DNA of 64,000 nt from Polynucleobacter alcilacus (GTDB lineage Bacteria > Pseudomonadota > Gammaproteobacteria > Burkholderiales > Burkholderiaceae): the NCBI RefSeq assembly GCF_018881545.1, contig NZ_JACVQD010000001.1:1578039-1642038 (forward strand). The letters are read 5' to 3'. The translations under genes and the position numbers were made by a program. How positions within the stretch are numbered: position 1 is the first letter of the stretch; every line of letters starts with the position of its first letter. This document shows positions 61,527 through 64,000 of this stretch, piece after piece. The notes beneath the pieces were generated by a model, which saw only the letters and a program-made list of their open reading frames with translations, ran no database searches and was not told the origin of the DNA.

Positions 61527-62591
61527 TTGAAGCAATCTTCGCCATTACTTCTGATTGATTTTCTCAAGGTATTTGCAGCCCTTTTAATCATTCTTCACCA
61601 TCTTTCTAGTTACGGGCAGATTGCAGAAGATGCACGCAAAGTCCTGCCTGGACTAATGACTTGGCTGTTTGAATATGGGCGGTATGCAGTACAAATATTC
61701 TTAGTAATGGCAGGCTATTTAGCCACTCAATCTTTAAGCCGCTACGCTGATGACAAAGTTGGTGTGCATGGTTTATTAAAGGTAATCCTCAATCGCTATT
61801 TGCGTCTCTTTGCTCCTTATGCAGTCGCATTAATCTTGACGATTGCTTGTGCCTATATCGCACGCTTTTGGGTGAGCGATGAGTTCGTGGGCGAATCTGA
61901 GACCCTCTCTCAATTTTTAGCCCATCTCTTTTTGATTCAGGGGATCTTAGGCCTAGACTCTATTTCAGCTGGCGCTTGGTATATTGCGATTGATTGGCAG
62001 TTGTATTCAGTATTGGCGATACTGCTGATTTCCTTTCCGCGGTATCAGTCAATCATTTGGACCATCAGTGTTTTAGTGGTCAGCTCTTTGCTCTTCTTTA
62101 ATCGCTCTGGCACTTATGAGGCTTACTTTATTTATTTCATTGGCTCTTATGGATTAGGAGTTCTAGCGTACTTGGCCAAAGGCTTTCAAAACCAGAGCGT
62201 AAATCGCTTAGCAAGAGCAGCCTTATTCGTTATTGGCGCGATTATTGTCATTTCTAGCTTTCACCAAATCTGGTTGAGAAATTTCTTGGCTTGGTTTGTA
62301 GCAATCGCATTATTCTTCTGGGGTAATAGACCTTACCCGCCCCAGCAGGCAAAACCCAATTCTTTTTTGAAAGCTATCGCTTGGGCTAGTCAGCGGTCCT
62401 ACAGCGCTTTCCTAATCCACTTTGCCTTTATCTTGCTAGCAAATACGCTGTACATCGCCACTAATCTGCATGCCCATGAAAGTGGCTTACTCGCTATTGC
62501 TTTAATGCTTGGGGTAGTGGGGTGCAGCACCATCGCTGCGAATTATTTGTACCGCTGGATTGAAGTTCCGGCGATGAAGCTAAAGGTTTAG
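61527..62591 (+). CDS. Acyltransferase family 3 membrane protein (OafA/YrhL-like)
   Basis: This 354-residue membrane acyltransferase has about ten helices, with the family start LLLIDFLKVFAALLIILHHL (catalytic His pair near 19-20), FLVMAGYLATQSL, and a PYAVALIL/AWYIAIDWQLY loop. Such enzymes O-acetylate or otherwise acylate polysaccharides, lipids or peptides. The start is TTG at 61527 because no ATG precedes the family sequence. It lies far from the glycan locus, but could modify its product. Confidence 0.85.
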   Translation: MKQSSPLLLIDFLKVFAALLIILHHLSSYGQIAEDARKVLPGLMTWLFEYGRYAVQIFLVMAGYLATQSLSRYADDKVGVHGLLKVILNRYLRLFAPYAVALILTIACAYIARFWVSDEFVGESETLSQFLAHLFLIQGILGLDSISAGAWYIAIDWQLYSVLAILLISFPRYQSIIWTISVLVVSSLLFFNRSGTYEAYFIYFIGSYGLGVLAYLAKGFQNQSVNRLARAALFVIGAIIVISSFHQIWLRNFLAWFVAIALFFWGNRPYPPQQAKPNSFLKAIAWASQRSYSAFLIHFAFILLANTLYIATNLHAHESGLLAIALMLGVVGCSTIAANYLYRWIEVPAMKLKV

Positions 62592-62607
62592 CAAGACTTT
62601 AGAAAAC

Positions 62608-63135
62608 TTACAGCCCCATATCCTTTAGGACGCGGAAGATTTCTCGATAAGCCTTCGGTGGTTTGTTGAGCTCTTTCTCTCTGCGAGCATTGCGAATTAA
62701 GGTACGCATATTCTGAATATCCATATCAGGATATTGCTCGATCATTTTAGTGAAGGTCTCATCATTCGCAATCAGCCGATCGCGATAACTCTCTAAATAA
62801 TGCAGCTTAGCTGTTTCTGCTTTGCTGACCCCTTGAATAGCATCAAGCCGTTTTTGGATGACATCCAATTCCTCATCATCTAGAAAGCGCATCAATTTAC
62901 CAAGGTATTGCTTATGACGGCGAATTGCTTCAAAACTTTTGATTTTGTTTGTTTCGGCGATCGCTGTTTTGATTGCTTCATCTAAGGGAATGGTTTTGAG
63001 AGCATCGCTGCTGAGGGCAGCCAAGACTTCTGCCAATTTCTGGCGTTCAGTCATTTGGCGTTTTAACTCAGACTTGCTAGGCCCATCATCAGGCTCCGCT
63101 ATCTTTGGTGTGCGATTCTTCTCATTAATATGCAT
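62608..63135 (-). CDS. yjgA: Ribosome biogenesis factor YjgA/DarP (DUF615)
   Basis: This 175-residue DUF615 protein is highly charged and helical, with SKSELKRQMTERQKLAEVL near 20-38, RRHKQYLGKLMRFLDDEE in the middle and NARREKELNKPPKAYREIF near the end, all typical. YjgA/DarP associates with late 50S ribosomal intermediates. It converges with the acyltransferase gene and diverges from the oxidoreductase gene. Confidence 0.93.
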   Translation of the reverse strand: MHINEKNRTPKIAEPDDGPSKSELKRQMTERQKLAEVLAALSSDALKTIPLDEAIKTAIAETNKIKSFEAIRRHKQYLGKLMRFLDDEELDVIQKRLDAIQGVSKAETAKLHYLESYRDRLIANDETFTKMIEQYPDMDIQNMRTLIRNARREKELNKPPKAYREIFRVLKDMGL

Positions 63136-63249
63136 TGCGCCATTTTAGACGGGTATTGAAACTTTTCCGATTGAGTGCCCAATTCCCACATTTGGTAAAT
63201 AATAGAGTGATCAAAGTGAGTAAATGCAGTTTTATCTAACTTAGAGAAT

Positions 63250-64000
63250 ATGACTCAATCCAACACCTACGACTACATCATTATTGGGGCAGGCAGCGCT
63301 GGCTGCATGTTGGCTAAGCGCTTGACAGAAAATTCCAATAAAAAGGTCCTTCTGATTGAGGCAGGTAAAAACGATCACTACATCTGGATTCATATTCCAG
63401 TAGGTTATCTCTACTGTATTGATAACCCACGGGCAGATTGGCGCTTTAGAACGGTCGCTGAAAAGGGCCTCAATGGCCGTTCATTACTCTATCCCCGTGG
63501 TCGTGTTCTAGGCGGATGTTCTTCAATCAACGGCATGATCTATATGCGGGGTCAAGCGGGTGATTACGCATCTTGGGTTCAGGCCACCGGTGATGACTCG
63601 TGGTCCTGGGAAAATGCATTAAAGCGCTACAAGCAATTCGAGGACTATCACGGCGATGCCAATCAGTGGCATGGCAAAGGCGGTGAGTGGACCGTTTCTA
63701 AGCAACGCTTGCGCTGGCCCATCATGGATCGGTTTAAAGAGGCCGCAGTAGAGGCAGGCATTCCGGCATCAGAAGACTTTAATCGCGGTGATAACTTTGG
63801 CGTAGGGTATTTTGATGTCAATCAGCGTGCCGGCTGGAGATTAAATTCTTCCAAAGCATTTTTGCGGGATGCAGCGAAACGAAGCAATTTGACGGTGATC
63901 ACTGAAGCTGTAGTAAGTAAGTTGAAGATTGATCCTGTTACTAAAAATTGTTACGGAGTGGAATACCTCAAAGACGGTATTGCATCTGAGGCTCTCTGCA
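63250..64000 (+). CDS. GMC family oxidoreductase (choline dehydrogenase-like), 3' end cut by window edge
   Basis: This FAD-dependent alcohol or choline dehydrogenase-like enzyme is open to the right edge (about 250 codons visible). It starts with TYDYIIIGAGSAGCMLAKRL (FAD motif GAGSAG at 13-18) and EAG at the end of the second strand. The first GMC signature region, LLYPRGRVLGGCSSINGMIYM, is split by one residue here for reporting as PRGRVLGGCSSING (about 83-96). The catalytic His lies beyond the window. Confidence 0.9.
   Translation, partial: MTQSNTYDYIIIGAGSAGCMLAKRLTENSNKKVLLIEAGKNDHYIWIHIPVGYLYCIDNPRADWRFRTVAEKGLNGRSLLYPRGRVLGGCSSINGMIYMRGQAGDYASWVQATGDDSWSWENALKRYKQFEDYHGDANQWHGKGGEWTVSKQRLRWPIMDRFKEAAVEAGIPASEDFNRGDNFGVGYFDVNQRAGWRLNSSKAFLRDAAKRSNLTVITEAVVSKLKIDPVTKNCYGVEYLKDGIASEALC

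Noticed and set aside
1-64000. tRNA, rRNA, CRISPR array, insertion sequence or prophage
   Set aside because: On reading the window I found no repeat-spacer array, transposase or integrase, and no recognisable tRNA cloverleaf or rRNA core; small RNAs cannot be excluded without a search.

Overview
The window looks like the chromosome of a freshwater betaproteobacterium of the Burkholderiales, most likely Polynucleobacter or a close relative. The evidence is a Bug/TctC-type solute receptor, the cysI–DUF934–cobA order, a YjgA/DarP gene, a GMC oxidoreductase and the moderate-GC flanks. About 44 kb of the left side is a large surface-glycan locus that is visibly AT-richer than the right side (for example, 15 of 60 bases are G/C at 25381-25440 against 24 of 60 at 53101-53160). 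The right 16 kb is ordinary housekeeping and metabolic DNA with a small cluster of intact and decayed toxin-antitoxin genes. I saw no rRNA, tRNA, CRISPR array or insertion sequence. No gene-free stretch exceeds about 300 bases. Layout of the glycan locus: (1) 1-5952 holds assembly and export genes: a WbpM/CapD-type dehydratase cut by the window edge, a Wzy/ligase-like membrane protein, a Wzz-like protein and a PglK/MsbA-type ABC exporter that may replace a Wzx flippase. (2) 5982-20689 holds the complete set for CMP-pseudaminic acid (pseB, pseC, pseF, a GNAT at the pseH place, pseI, pseG). Interleaved with it are genes that go beyond the canonical pathway: an alpha-toroid-like protein, a class I aminotransferase, an ATP-grasp enzyme, a methyltransferase, a TIM-barrel amidohydrolase, a PIG-L deacetylase, a PseA/WbpG amidotransferase, a PhyH-type dioxygenase and a HisH/HisF ammonia-delivery pair. 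This suggests an amidino- and/or amino-acyl-modified nonulosonic acid. (3) 20810-37851 holds glycosyltransferases, FkbM and other methyltransferases, sugar epimerases, a second Wzy-like protein, an AsnB-type amidotransferase and two interrupted genes. (4) 37989-43947 holds the CDP-3,6-dideoxyhexose pathway (rfbF, rfbG, rfbH), an epimerase/reductase and a transketolase split in two subunits, which fits a C-branched CDP-sugar. (5) 43973-48469 on the minus strand holds a WecA/WbpL-type initiating transferase and a three-gene Gtr-like unit (membrane protein, polyprenyl-phosphate glycosyltransferase, epimerase). How it may work together: the WecA-type enzyme starts the repeat unit on undecaprenyl phosphate, the many transferases extend it with pseudaminic-type and branched CDP-sugars, the ABC exporter flips it, and Wzy with Wzz polymerise it. 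Several genes carry homopolymeric tracts. The clearest is an eight-G run that puts a glycosyltransferase out of frame (36925-36932), with a nine-G run upstream of pseG. This raises the possibility of phase-variable surface structure. The right flank contains a ChaA-type cation/proton exchanger, a CbiX-type chelatase, an intact higBA-type toxin-antitoxin pair beside a frameshifted regulator remnant, the sulfite reductase cluster, a secreted serine hydrolase, an orphan XRE regulator followed by what looks like the stump of an AbiEii-type toxin, a Bug receptor with a PDC-hydrolase-like amidohydrolase, an enol-lactonase-like hydrolase, an HdeD-like membrane protein, an acyltransferase, yjgA/darP, and the start of a GMC oxidoreductase.
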